NCBI GenBank assembly: GCA_016219275.1
Contig: JACRBM010000094.1
Location: 1 to 64,000 of the forward strand
DNA from: Chloroflexota bacterium
GTDB taxonomy: Bacteria; Chloroflexota; Anaerolineae; UBA4142
Direction: 5' to 3'
DNA length: 64,000 nt
The notes beneath the pieces are model-generated. The model was not told the origin of the DNA, ran no database searches, and saw only the letters and a list, made by a program, of their open reading frames with translations. Within the stretch, counting starts at the first letter, position 1. Every line of letters starts with the position of its first letter. Positions 33,239 through 42,460 of the stretch are shown here, in pieces. A program made the translations under genes and the position numbers.

Positions 33239-35758
33239 ATGTTAAAAGTCTTGTCGTGGTGGTTGCTCGTCGAACTCATCGGTCTTGCCGTGTTGCCAGT
33301 CGCGTTCCGATTTTTCCGGAATTTGCCGGATCGCGGCTACGCGTTCATCAAGCCGCTCGGCTTGTTGTTGATCGCGTACCCGTTTTGGTTATTGACCACG
33401 TTCGGTTTCCTCACGAACACGCGCGGCGTCATCGCCGTCGTCGCGCTCCTCGTCGCGCTCGCGAGCTGGTTCTTTGTAACGCGACCGCCGAGCGAAAAAG
33501 GCGGTCAGCGGTCGGCGGTCGGCGGTCAGTCTTCGCTTGGCGATTGGTTGCGCGCGAACAAGTCCATCGTCATCGCGACCGAACTCGTCTTCACGGTCGC
33601 GTTTTTCTCATGGGCAATCGTGCGCGCGTACATGCCGGAAATCACCGCGACTGAAAAACCGATGGAGTTTGCGTTCCTCAACGGCGTCTTGCAAAGCGAA
33701 ACGTTTCCACCGCGCGATCCCTGGCTCGCGGGATACGCCATCAGCTACTATTATTTCGGCTACATCATCGTCGCGATCTTGACGATGTTGAGCGGCGTCG
33801 CGTCAAGCAGCGCGTTCAATCTTGCCATCGCGCTCTTGTTCGCGCTCGCGGCGACCGGCGCGTTCGGACTCGCGTACAATTTGATCCAGGGAAGTTTGGA
33901 GATTAGCGACCGGCGGGTACCCCAATCTCCAACCTCCAATCTCCAATCCCTAGTTTCGGCTTTGTTCGCGCCGGTGTTTCTCGTGCTCATCGGTAACCTG
34001 CAAGGATTCTTCGAGTCGCTCCACGCGCTCGGCGTTGGCTCGCGCGAATTTTGGATGTGGTTCGATGTGAAAGGGCTGCTCGAAGCGCCGGTGACCGGGA
34101 CGTTTGCGCCGCAAGATAATTGGTGGTGGTGGCGTTCCTCGCGCGTGATTCACGATGTCGCGCTCGGTCAGACCCAGGAAGTGATTGACGAATTTCCGCA
34201 ATTCAGTTTTCTGCTCGGCGACATGCACCCGCACGTCCTCGCGTTGCCGTTCGTTCTCCTCGCGCTCGCGGTCGCGTTGAACCTCATTCGGAATTCAAAA
34301 TTCGGAATTCAAAATTCAAATCCTGGGTTCCGAATTCCGAATTCCGAATTGCGAATTGCGAATTTTGAATTTTTAATTTATCCTTTAATCCTCGGTGGTT
34401 TGTTCTTCCTCAACTCCTGGGATATTTTGCCGTACGGATTTATTCTCGTCGCCGCGTTTGCGGTAGCGCGCTATCGCGTCGAGCGCGCGTGGAACAGCGG
34501 CGCGATGCGCGACCTCATCGTCTTTATCGTCGCGCTATTTGGCGCAAGCGTGTTGATGTACTTGCCCTTCTACCTGGGTTTTCAATCGCAAGCCGGCGGC
34601 ATTTTGCCGGTGCTGTTCGTCAAGACGCGCTTGCATCAGTACGTGTTGATGTTCGGCTTGTTCGTGTTCCTGCTCGTGTTCCTGGTGGTCGCGTTGATGC
34701 GTGAGCATCGCGGCATCGCGACGCGCGATTGGCTGAATCTCGCCGCGCCATTCCTCGCGGCGCTCGCCGCGTTTCCGCTCGCGATCGCGCTCATCGCGAC
34801 GACTGTGTTCGCGATCAGCCCGGCGGTGCGCGCGAGTGTGAGCGCGGCGGTGCCGGATGCCGGCGGATTGATCGCGGCGTACTTTGGACCGCTGCGCAAC
34901 GAGCCATGGTTGTTCATTCTATTTTTGATTCTGCTTCCCGCGCTGGGCGTCTTGTTACGCGTGCGCGTGTTCGGTGGCGCGTCGGACGATCAGCCGGAAA
35001 CGTTCGCGTTTGACGCGAGCGGCGCGTTCGTGGTGTTGCTCGCGTTGACCGGTTTCCTGCTTACCTTCGGCGTCGAGTTTGCGTACTTGCGCGACCAGTT
35101 CGGCACGCGGATGAACACGGTGTTCAAATTCTACTTTCAAGCGTGGACATTATTCGCGATTGCGTCCGCGTATGCGGTGTTCTATCTCGCGCGCGTGTTG
35201 AACGGCGTCGCGCGTGTCGCGTGGGTGATCGGCTTGACCGGCTTGATGTTGATGAGCGTCGTGTATCCCGCGTTCGCGATTTCGGATCGCGCCGAAGGAT
35301 TCAAAAAAGCGCCGACGCTCGACGGACTGGCGTGGATTCGCGCGACGAATCCCGGCGATTACGCGGCGATGGAGTGGCTGAACGCGAACGCGCCGCGCGG
35401 CGCGGTGATTGCCGAGGCGGTCGGCGGCGAGTACTCCTACGGCAATCGTATCTCGATGGCGACCGGTCTTGCGACGCCGCTCGGTTGGGCGGGGCACGAA
35501 TCGCAGTGGCGCGGCAATTCCCAGTTTTTCAAAGACGATGCGCTCGGCATTGACCGCGCGGGCGACCTCGCGCGTTTGTATCAAACGCTGAGTACGGCTG
35601 AAACGTTGACTTTGCTTGACAAGTATGCTATAAACTTCGTCGTCGTCGGCGGACAGGAACGCGCTCAGTACGGACTCTCCAAATCACAGATGGATAAATT
35701 CGCCAAAGTGATGCAATTGGTGTTTGAAGATGGTGATGTCAGAATCTACGCGCGCTGA
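33239..35758 (+). CDS. DUF2298 'Chlor_Arch_YYY' membrane protein
   Basis: A polytopic protein of 839 residues. It has the DUF2298 landmarks EKPMEFAFLNGVLQSETFPP and YYYFGY (about residues 139-178), then WWWWRSSRVIHD, DEFPQFSFLLGDMHPHVLALPF and NTVFKFYFQAW. The frame upstream to 33029 lies inside the preceding gene, and the true start is the ATG at 33239 after GAGGATTTAGA. Three simple-repeat insertions interrupt it (33501-33534, 33893-33956 and 34285-34384). It is a paralogue of the C-terminal half of the 1532-residue protein. Function unknown, probably sugar transfer across the membrane. Confidence 0.88.
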   Translation: MLKVLSWWLLVELIGLAVLPVAFRFFRNLPDRGYAFIKPLGLLLIAYPFWLLTTFGFLTNTRGVIAVVALLVALASWFFVTRPPSEKGGQRSAVGGQSSLGDWLRANKSIVIATELVFTVAFFSWAIVRAYMPEITATEKPMEFAFLNGVLQSETFPPRDPWLAGYAISYYYFGYIIVAILTMLSGVASSSAFNLAIALLFALAATGAFGLAYNLIQGSLEISDRRVPQSPTSNLQSLVSALFAPVFLVLIGNLQGFFESLHALGVGSREFWMWFDVKGLLEAPVTGTFAPQDNWWWWRSSRVIHDVALGQTQEVIDEFPQFSFLLGDMHPHVLALPFVLLALAVALNLIRNSKFGIQNSNPGFRIPNSELRIANFEFLIYPLILGGLFFLNSWDILPYGFILVAAFAVARYRVERAWNSGAMRDLIVFIVALFGASVLMYLPFYLGFQSQAGGILPVLFVKTRLHQYVLMFGLFVFLLVFLVVALMREHRGIATRDWLNLAAPFLAALAAFPLAIALIATTVFAISPAVRASVSAAVPDAGGLIAAYFGPLRNEPWLFILFLILLPALGVLLRVRVFGGASDDQPETFAFDASGAFVVLLALTGFLLTFGVEFAYLRDQFGTRMNTVFKFYFQAWTLFAIASAYAVFYLARVLNGVARVAWVIGLTGLMLMSVVYPAFAISDRAEGFKKAPTLDGLAWIRATNPGDYAAMEWLNANAPRGAVIAEAVGGEYSYGNRISMATGLATPLGWAGHESQWRGNSQFFKDDALGIDRAGDLARLYQTLSTAETLTLLDKYAINFVVVGGQERAQYGLSKSQMDKFAKVMQLVFEDGDVRIYAR
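33501..33534. repeat. In-gene heptanucleotide repeat (GCGGTCR)n
   Basis: Four GCGGTCA/GCGGTCG units in tandem, preceded by the complementary GACCGCC, lie in the DUF2298 gene. They encode GGQRSAVGGQSS between two membrane segments. The seven-base period matches the intergenic repeats. Confidence 0.75.
33893..33956. repeat. In-gene (YCCAATC)n repeat, same family as 4862-4992
   Basis: GTTTGGAGATT at the left pairs with CCAATCTCCAACCTCCAATCT at the right; the right arm has a seven-base period. The segment encodes SDRRVPQSPTSNLQSLV in a loop of the DUF2298 protein. The same TTGGAGA family fills the gap upstream of endonuclease V. Confidence 0.8.
34285..34384. repeat. In-gene palindrome of GAATTCA / CGAATTG units
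   Basis: The left arm GAATTCAAAATTCGGAATTC and the right arm built from CGAATTC/CGAATTG heptamers form an inverted repeat of about 100 bases, much more AT-rich than the surrounding gene. It encodes NSKFGIQNSNPGFRIPNSEL and continues IANFEFLIY before the next membrane helix. Confidence 0.85.
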
Positions 35759-37535
35759 GAAAATAGTTTTCAACGTGGAAGCCGCGCTGTACGTTGCACT
35801 GTTCGCGCTCGGCTTGTTCGTCCGTCTGCTCGCGCTCGATGGCGCGCCGTTATCGGGCGATGAAGCGCGTCAAGCCCTCGCCGCGTGGAACTGGTTCCGC
35901 GGCGCACCCGACACGTTGACCGGCAGTCCGCTTCTCTTTGCGTCGAACGTGTTGTTGTTCGCATTGTTCGGCGCGGGCGAATTGACCGCGCGTTTTATCC
36001 CCGCGTTCGTCGGCAGTGCGCTGATCGTGTTACCGGCATTTTTGCGCGAGCCGCTCGGACGCGGCGGCGCGTTGATCGCATCAAGCGTGTTTGCGTTTTC
36101 GCCAACGCTCGTCTTTTTCTCGCGCCAAGTGGACGGCGTGATGCTCGCCTCTACGTTCGCGCTTGCCGCGCTCGTGTTTGCGTGGCGCTACCTCAACACG
36201 CGCGTCGCGCGCGATTCCCAGGTTGCCGCGGTGTGCGCCGCGCTCGCCTTTCTCTCCGCGCCGGATGCGTGGACGATTGCGCTCGCGTTGGTGTTGTTTA
36301 CGCTGATGGTACGCGCGGGCTGGGTCGCGCGTTTGGCGCGCGACGACGTGCGTTTTGATCCGGCAGTCACGCGCCAATCAGCGATTCTATTTGCGATCAC
36401 CTTGGTTGGTGTTGCCACGCTTTTTTTGTTTCATCGTTCGGGAATTGGCGCGGCGTTCAATCTGTTTGGAATCTGGCTCGATGGCTGGATGCCGGGCGGA
36501 TCGCTATTCGATCCGTTCCGCGCGTTTGTCGTGTACGATCCGCTCGCGTTGTTCTTTGGCGTCGCCGCGCTGATTGATCTCGCGTTCGCGTGGCGCGTTC
36601 AATCGCGCGAGCGACCGTTGTTGTTCGCGTTCGGCGCATGGGCGCTCGTCGCGTTCGTCCTGTCCGCGTTCTCCGGCGACAAAAACCCGGCGCATCTCGT
36701 CGTGATCGTCGTGCCGTTCGCTTTGCTCGCGAGTTGGTACGTCGGCGCGTGGGCGGAGCGATTGATCGAAGCAATTCGCGTGTCGCCGGGGGCAATCGAA
36801 TTGTTGTTGACCCAGGAAGCGCCGGTGTTGTTTCTGGCGAGCGCAGTGACCGGCTTTATGTATTTGTTCATCGCCGAGTTTACGTTGCGCGGCTCGCTCA
36901 ACGCCGCGGATTCCTTGTCCGTTTTGCTGGGTCGGGGAAGCGGCGCAGAGCTGAGCGGAACGTTCGTCGGCGTGATTGCGTTCATTGGAATTCTCAGCGT
37001 GACGTTGGTCACGCTCGCGACCGTCGGCGTCGAGCGCGCGAAAAATGTCGGCGTGTTTTTCTTGCTGATCGTGTTGAGTGTGTGGACGATTCGACAGACC
37101 GCGCTCGTCAATTTTGTCGGCGCGCCGCACGGCACCGCGCATTTCTTTGGCTTGAATCCGCAAGAGTTGCTGGTGACGCGTGCGACTGCGCCGAACGTGC
37201 GCGATCTGGTGCGCGACCTGGAAACCGCATCGCGTTGGCGCGCGAACGATACGCACGCGCTCGTGTTCGCAATTGATGCGTCGCTCAACCCAGCCGTCGC
37301 GTGGGAGTTGCGCGATTTTCCGTACGCCTTCATCGCGCCGAACCCATCGGCGGCAGATAGTCAAGCCCTCGTGTTGCCGGCAAACGCGCCGGCGCCGGGC
37401 GCGAATTGGATCGCGCAAGCGTACCGCGTGGAAACGACGCGCACACCGCAAGCGAATTTTCTGCGTTGGTTTCTCTTTCGCGATGTCGGCGCGCTCGAGT
37501 CGGAGAATGTCGTGTTGTGGATGCCCAGTCCGTAG
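35736..37535 (+). CDS. GT39/PMT-like membrane glycosyltransferase
   Basis: A GT-C polytopic protein of 599 residues with the acidic motif LSGDEARQALAAWNWFRG (about 38-55), then ELTARFIPAFVGSALIVLP, as in the PMT_2 family. It ends with a small soluble part (DASLNPAVAWELRDFPYAF). The frame can be extended to a TTG at 35724 and an ATG at 35730; all overlap the end of the previous gene by 20-35 nt. I chose the ATG at 35736. Probably the transferase partner of the DUF2298 and Agl23-type proteins around it. Confidence 0.85.
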   Translation: MSESTRAEKIVFNVEAALYVALFALGLFVRLLALDGAPLSGDEARQALAAWNWFRGAPDTLTGSPLLFASNVLLFALFGAGELTARFIPAFVGSALIVLPAFLREPLGRGGALIASSVFAFSPTLVFFSRQVDGVMLASTFALAALVFAWRYLNTRVARDSQVAAVCAALAFLSAPDAWTIALALVLFTLMVRAGWVARLARDDVRFDPAVTRQSAILFAITLVGVATLFLFHRSGIGAAFNLFGIWLDGWMPGGSLFDPFRAFVVYDPLALFFGVAALIDLAFAWRVQSRERPLLFAFGAWALVAFVLSAFSGDKNPAHLVVIVVPFALLASWYVGAWAERLIEAIRVSPGAIELLLTQEAPVLFLASAVTGFMYLFIAEFTLRGSLNAADSLSVLLGRGSGAELSGTFVGVIAFIGILSVTLVTLATVGVERAKNVGVFFLLIVLSVWTIRQTALVNFVGAPHGTAHFFGLNPQELLVTRATAPNVRDLVRDLETASRWRANDTHALVFAIDASLNPAVAWELRDFPYAFIAPNPSAADSQALVLPANAPAPGANWIAQAYRVETTRTPQANFLRWFLFRDVGALESENVVLWMPSP

Positions 37536-37555
37536 GGCTAGAGATGGAGTCAGAC

Positions 37556-37792
37556 ATGGCAATTTCTTCTAATTTGATTGAGCGCATCACGGTCAATCCT
37601 AAACAATGCGGTGGTCGTCCGCGCATTCGCGGAATGCGTATTCGCGTGATTGATGTGCTCGATTTGTTCGCGGCAGGGTTGACGGCAGTGCAGATTCTAG
37701 ACGAAATGCTGGATTTGGAAATGGCTGATCTGCAAGCCGCGCTGATGTATGCGGTGCGACGATTAGATCACCCGCTTCTGGTTGCCGCATAA
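37556..37792 (+). CDS. DUF433 antitoxin-like protein without adjacent toxin
   Basis: A small protein of 78 residues with the DUF433 pattern ERITVNPKQCGGRPRIRG, VIDVLDLFAAGLTAVQILDE and LEMADLQAALMYAVRR. DUF433 proteins are usually paired with DUF5615 PIN-like toxins, as at 44417-45025 in this window, but no toxin gene follows here; the MITE-like element begins 70 nt downstream. GGAG is 6 nt before the ATG at 37556. It may be a solitary regulator, or the toxin gene may have been lost. Confidence 0.85.
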   Translation: MAISSNLIERITVNPKQCGGRPRIRGMRIRVIDVLDLFAAGLTAVQILDEMLDLEMADLQAALMYAVRRLDHPLLVAA

Positions 37793-37862
37793 AAATTTGA
37801 TTCGATGCCGATTTGCGCTCTGGCGAAGCATTGATTGAAATCAGTGGTAACTGAGGATCATC

Positions 37863-37982
37863 ATAGTTTGGCAATGTCACATTTCTTTTTGCCATAGAGG
37901 GCATAGAGAACATAGAGAAGAAAACGAAGATTTCTCTATGACCTCTAAGTGCTCTATGGCTAATCTGACATTGGCAAAATAG
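37863..37982. repeat. 120-bp MITE-like element, copy 2 (reverse orientation)
   Basis: Same terminal inverted repeats and length as the element at 14981-15100, in the opposite orientation. Manual comparison with its reverse complement finds about 13 differences in 120. It lies between the lone DUF433 gene and the Agl23-NHL gene, ending 13 bases before the latter's ATG. Confidence 0.9.
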
Positions 37983-37995
37983 GCAGGAAGCATTT

Positions 37996-40900
37996 ATGCA
38001 AGTTGAAACCGAACGTCCATCCTTGTTGGATACTCCGTTCCGCGCGTTGTTGAATCTCGATTGGGAACGCGCGCTCATCATCGCGATTGTCGTCCTGGGA
38101 ATTCTGACGCGGCTGTGGGATCTGCCGTACCGCGCGTGGAATCACGACGAAGCGATTCACACCGATTGGTCGTGGAACCTCTACACCGGGCGCGGGTACC
38201 AACACAATCCGATTTATCACGGACCGTTGCTCTACCATCTCACCGCGTTTTCGTTTTTGCTGTTCGGCGATAACGATTTCAGCGCGCGTCTCGCGAACAC
38301 GTTCCTGGGTATGGTGCTCGTCGCGTTGCCGTTCTTTTTCCGCAAGTGGCTCGGACGCAAGGGCGCGCTCGTGACCGCGGCGCTTCTGTTGATTTCACCA
38401 GCGGTGATGTACTATTCGCGTTTCAATCGCCACGATATTTACGTCGAAGTGTTCGTCGTGTTGATGGCGCTGGCGATTTGGAAATACCTGGACGAACGAC
38501 GCGAGCGCTGGCTCTTTGCTTCCGCCGCGTTTCTCTCGCTCGCGTTCACCGCGATGGAGACGACGTTCATCTTTGTCGCGGTCTTTGCGGTGTTCCTCTG
38601 CGCGCATTTCACGTACGAATTTTTGCGCCCGCGCGTCAAGTGGTCGTCCGAATGGCTTGCGCTTGCCTCCGCGATTTTCGGCATCCCGGTGTTTGGTGTG
38701 ATCGCCACGTACAGCGCGGTGCGCGCGCTCACGGTCAAGACGACGGACGAAGACTGGCGCGAGATTCCCAGCTTTGACCTCGCGATGATTTTCGGTACGT
38801 TCTCGATTCCGCTCATCACGCCAGCAGTGATAACGTACCTCCTCAATCCAATTTGGATGATCTTGTTCGCAACTGATTTTCTCCCCGTCTCCGCGTTCAG
38901 CGATCTCAGCACGATCATGTCCATCACGCAATCGCAACCGGACGTGATGTTCCGCGTCATCGCGTTGACCGTGGCGATGGTCGCGTTCTCGGCGCTACTG
39001 GGTTTGACGTGGAACGCGCGCGTGTGGGGGATTGGCGCGGTCTTGTTCTGGCCCCTCTTCGTCGTCTTTTTCACGACGTTCTTTACAAATGGCTCGGGCT
39101 TTTTCTCCGGCTTGCTTGGCTCGCTGGGTTATTGGTTGTCGCAACAAACCGTGCAACGCGGCGGTCAACCCTCGTACTATTATTTGCTCGTGCTGTTGCC
39201 GATGTACGAATTTCTGCCGTACCTCTTTGGTCTCGGCGCGATGTTTTGGTACTGGTACCGCTATCGTCCCGTGCGGCTCGTCGCGGTACTCGTGTGGATG
39301 CTGTGGATCATTTTTTATTACGTCGCGATTCGTCCGTTATTGTTGGGCGTCGCGCCGAATCTTGCCGATCAACTCGTCGTCGCGTTCATCATGCTTCTCG
39401 CGCCGCTGACATTCTTTGCGACGTACGATTCTGAAAAACCCGAAAGTGCGTTTCCGGCATTTCTGTTTGTGTGGACCGCGGGCGTGCTCATCTTGTTCAG
39501 TTGGGCGGGCGAAAAAATGCCGTGGCTCACGATGCACCTGACGATTCCGCTCGCGTTCGTCACTGGGTGGGCACTCGAAAAATTGCTCACGGCGGACTGG
39601 CGCGATTTGCTCGCGCGCGGCGCGGTGTGGCTTGCGCTCCTCATCCCGCTCACTACGGTGTTGTTCGTGATGTTGATCGTGTCCCCGCGTCCGTTTGGAG
39701 GCATGGAACTCAACCAACTTTCCGCGACGAACGCGTTCATCATCGTGCTGTTCATGTTGATCGTGTTCGTCGGTCCCGCGTTCTTCGCCGTCGCGCGACG
39801 ATTCACCGCGACGGAGGTCGCGCGCATCAGCGCGGTCGCGGTGTTGATTCTCCTGACCGGGTTAACGATTCGATTTGCCGCGCTGGCGGTGTTCATCCAA
39901 CCCGATTCGGCGCAAGAGACGATCATCTACGCGCAAGGTTCGCACGACAACGTGACGGCGATGCAAGAGATCGAAGAGTTGTCGCGGCGGCTATGTTCGC
40001 AGACGACGCCGGGTAGAACGCAAGCGGTGCCGTGCGACAACGGCGCGATCAAGGTCGCCTACGACGACGACTCGTCGTGGCCCTTTGTGTGGTATCTGCG
40101 AAATTATCGCAACGCGCAGTACTATGGCGCGAGTCCGAATGCGCCCTTCGACGCGCCGGTTGTGATCGTCGGTTCGAAGAACGAGGAGGCGGTCAAACCC
40201 TGGCTGGGTAGCCGCTACACCAAGCGCACGTACAAACTGATTTGGTGGCCCCTTGAAGGATACAAGGATTTGAACCTCGAACGCGTGGCGAATTATTTCC
40301 GCGAACCGCAACAGCGTTTGGATTTGTTCAACACCTGGTTCTATCACACCTACAAGGAAAACCAGAGCCAGTGGCCCTACGTGCATCTGTTTTCGTTTTA
40401 CGTTCGCAAAGATGTCGCGGCGCTGATGTGGAATTACGGCGGCAATGTGCCGCCGCAACCGCTACCGGAAGACGAGTACACGAAAAAGTTCGTGCGGCTC
40501 GACGCAGCGCGTGTGCTCGGCACGCCCGGCGCGGGCAAAGGTCAGTTCAATTACCCGCGCGTCATCGCGTTTGACGCGCAAGGCAACATGTTCGTCGCCG
40601 ATTCGGAAAATCATCGCATCCAGAAATTCGATGCGAAAGGCGAAATCCTCCTGACCTGGGGCACGAAAAGTCCGGATGGCGTCGCGCCGCCGCCGGGTAC
40701 GTTCAATCAACCCTGGGGTATCGCGGTGGACAAAGCCGGGAACGTGTTCGTTTCCGATACCTGGAATCATCGCGTCCAGAAATTCGACAACAACGGCAAG
40801 TTCCTGACAACCTGGGGTGTGAACGGCGACACGCGCGGGGTCGCGCACGATAGTCCATTGCAGTTCTATGGTCCGCGCGCGATTATGGCGGACGCGCAAG

Positions 40901-41382
40901 GCAATGTCTACATCGCGGACACGGGCAACAAGCGCGTGACCAAGTTCTCGAATACCGGCGAGCCGCTCGCGCAGTACGGCGGCGTCGGCTCCGATCCCGG
41001 TCAGTTCCTCGAACAAGTGGGGCTTGCGATAGACAAGCAGGGCAATATCTACGTTGCCGACACGTGGAATCAACGCATCCAAAAATTCGACGCGAATTTC
41101 AATTTTGTGATGCAATGGGCGGTGGATGCCTGGGACACGCAAACGGTGGTCAACAAACCGTACCTCGCCGTGGATGGCGAGGGCAACGTGTTCGCGTCCG
41201 ATCCCGAAGGCGCGCGAATTATGAAATTTGCGAGCGATGGCAAATTGCTGTCCGTGTTCGGCGCGCGCGGCAACGACCTCGCGTCGTTCAACTTGCCGAC
41301 CGGTCTCGCGTTCGACGCGCAAGGGAATCTCTACGTCGCGGATTCCGGCAATCAGCGCATCCTTGTTTTTACTAAACCGTAA
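37996..41382 (+). CDS. Agl23-type (TIGR03663) membrane protein fused to a six-repeat NHL propeller
   Basis: A protein of 1128 residues. The N-terminal polytopic part (to about residue 690) has the acidic motif WNHDEAIHTDWSWNLYTGRG (about 47-66) of the TIGR03663 family. A soluble stretch follows, and from about residue 839 six NHL repeats run to the end, each with the pattern 'P.GIA.D..GN.YVADT.N.RIQKF'. TIGR03663 proteins belong to the archaeal/Chloroflexota flippase-associated glycosylation system. The propeller would lie outside the cell and may bind glycan or protein. The ATG is 13 bases after the MITE-like element. Confidence 0.9.
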   Translation: MQVETERPSLLDTPFRALLNLDWERALIIAIVVLGILTRLWDLPYRAWNHDEAIHTDWSWNLYTGRGYQHNPIYHGPLLYHLTAFSFLLFGDNDFSARLANTFLGMVLVALPFFFRKWLGRKGALVTAALLLISPAVMYYSRFNRHDIYVEVFVVLMALAIWKYLDERRERWLFASAAFLSLAFTAMETTFIFVAVFAVFLCAHFTYEFLRPRVKWSSEWLALASAIFGIPVFGVIATYSAVRALTVKTTDEDWREIPSFDLAMIFGTFSIPLITPAVITYLLNPIWMILFATDFLPVSAFSDLSTIMSITQSQPDVMFRVIALTVAMVAFSALLGLTWNARVWGIGAVLFWPLFVVFFTTFFTNGSGFFSGLLGSLGYWLSQQTVQRGGQPSYYYLLVLLPMYEFLPYLFGLGAMFWYWYRYRPVRLVAVLVWMLWIIFYYVAIRPLLLGVAPNLADQLVVAFIMLLAPLTFFATYDSEKPESAFPAFLFVWTAGVLILFSWAGEKMPWLTMHLTIPLAFVTGWALEKLLTADWRDLLARGAVWLALLIPLTTVLFVMLIVSPRPFGGMELNQLSATNAFIIVLFMLIVFVGPAFFAVARRFTATEVARISAVAVLILLTGLTIRFAALAVFIQPDSAQETIIYAQGSHDNVTAMQEIEELSRRLCSQTTPGRTQAVPCDNGAIKVAYDDDSSWPFVWYLRNYRNAQYYGASPNAPFDAPVVIVGSKNEEAVKPWLGSRYTKRTYKLIWWPLEGYKDLNLERVANYFREPQQRLDLFNTWFYHTYKENQSQWPYVHLFSFYVRKDVAALMWNYGGNVPPQPLPEDEYTKKFVRLDAARVLGTPGAGKGQFNYPRVIAFDAQGNMFVADSENHRIQKFDAKGEILLTWGTKSPDGVAPPPGTFNQPWGIAVDKAGNVFVSDTWNHRVQKFDNNGKFLTTWGVNGDTRGVAHDSPLQFYGPRAIMADAQGNVYIADTGNKRVTKFSNTGEPLAQYGGVGSDPGQFLEQVGLAIDKQGNIYVADTWNQRIQKFDANFNFVMQWAVDAWDTQTVVNKPYLAVDGEGNVFASDPEGARIMKFASDGKLLSVFGARGNDLASFNLPTGLAFDAQGNLYVADSGNQRILVFTKP

Positions 41383-41395
41383 GGATTGACGAAGG

Positions 41396-42460
41396 ATGAA
41401 AGACGAAAGACCAAGGTTTTTCGTCCTTTGTCTTTCGTCCCGAGTCAGTGTTTTGAAACCTCGACAAATTATCACGCTCATCGCCAGTCTCGCGATCACC
41501 GGGGTGTTCCTCTACCTCGCGCTTGGTCGCGTGGATTGGACGAAACTCGGGCAGTCGTTCGCGTCCGTGAACTATGGGTTCGCCGCGTTCGCGGTGGTGG
41601 CGATGCTCTCGAGTTACGTTTTGCGAACGGTGCGTTGGCGACAGTTTCTCGCGCCGACGCAAAAAATTCCGGTGCGCCGCTTGTTCCCCGTGCTGATCGT
41701 CGGTTTTTCGCTCAACAATCTTCTGCCCGCGCGTCCCGGCGAATTTGCGCGCGGCTATTGGCTGGGCAAGCGCGAAGGCATTTCGAAAACACTCGGCATT
41801 GCGACGGTGATCGTCGAACGCGTCGCAGACGGTTTTACGCTGATCGGTTTTCTCGTCGCCGCGCTGGTATTGTTCGAGCGGCTGGGTCTCGATTTGCCGT
41901 CCATCGCCGAGTGGATCGCGGTGGCGATGACGTTGATCTTTGGGATCGCGCTCGGCGGAATGATTTTCTTGCTCGTGCGCGAGTCGCTCGCGTTGCGCGC
42001 GTTGCGGTGGTTTACGCGCTTGTTGCCCGCGAGGTTCGCCGCGCGCATCGAAAGAATGCTCGGCTCGTTCGTACTCGGTTTGCATTCGCTCAAATCATCG
42101 CGCGATGTGCTCGTGATTGTGTTGCTCTCGATCGCGATTTGGACGCTGGAAGCCGCGACGTACTTTTTCATGCTCATCGCGTTCGGCGCGCTGCCGACGT
42201 ACGGACGCCGCGCGGTCGCCGGGGTGATGACGATGGCGATGATCAATTTCGGCGTGATGATTCCCGCCGCGCCCGGCGGCGTGGGTCCGTACGAAGCCGC
42301 CGGCATTTTTGCGCTCGCCTCGTTTGGAGTGGATGAGACGACCGCCGCGGGCGTGGCGTTGGCGACGCACGCGATCCAATTTGTGTTGATCACCGGGCTA
42401 GGACTGTTGTTTATTTGGCGCGAGGGACTCCGGGTTGTAACGAACGAGAGTGACGCGTAA
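41396..42460 (+). CDS. UPF0104/LPG_synthase_TM flippase-like membrane protein (right end of cluster)
   Basis: A protein of 354 residues, a paralogue of the gene at 19541. It has VGFSLNNLLPARPGEFARGYWLG (about residues 101-123), TVIVERVADGFTLIGFL and MIPAAPGGVGPYEAAGIFAL. The first 17 residues (MKDERPRFFVLCLSSRV) come from a GACGAAAGAC palindrome. A TTG or GTG start just after it (around 41447-41453) is therefore possible. It closes the glycosylation cluster. The stop codon TAA forms the loop of the terminator. Confidence 0.85.
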   Translation: MKDERPRFFVLCLSSRVSVLKPRQIITLIASLAITGVFLYLALGRVDWTKLGQSFASVNYGFAAFAVVAMLSSYVLRTVRWRQFLAPTQKIPVRRLFPVLIVGFSLNNLLPARPGEFARGYWLGKREGISKTLGIATVIVERVADGFTLIGFLVAALVLFERLGLDLPSIAEWIAVAMTLIFGIALGGMIFLLVRESLALRALRWFTRLLPARFAARIERMLGSFVLGLHSLKSSRDVLVIVLLSIAIWTLEAATYFFMLIAFGALPTYGRRAVAGVMTMAMINFGVMIPAAPGGVGPYEAAGIFALASFGVDETTAAGVALATHAIQFVLITGLGLLFIWREGLRVVTNESDA

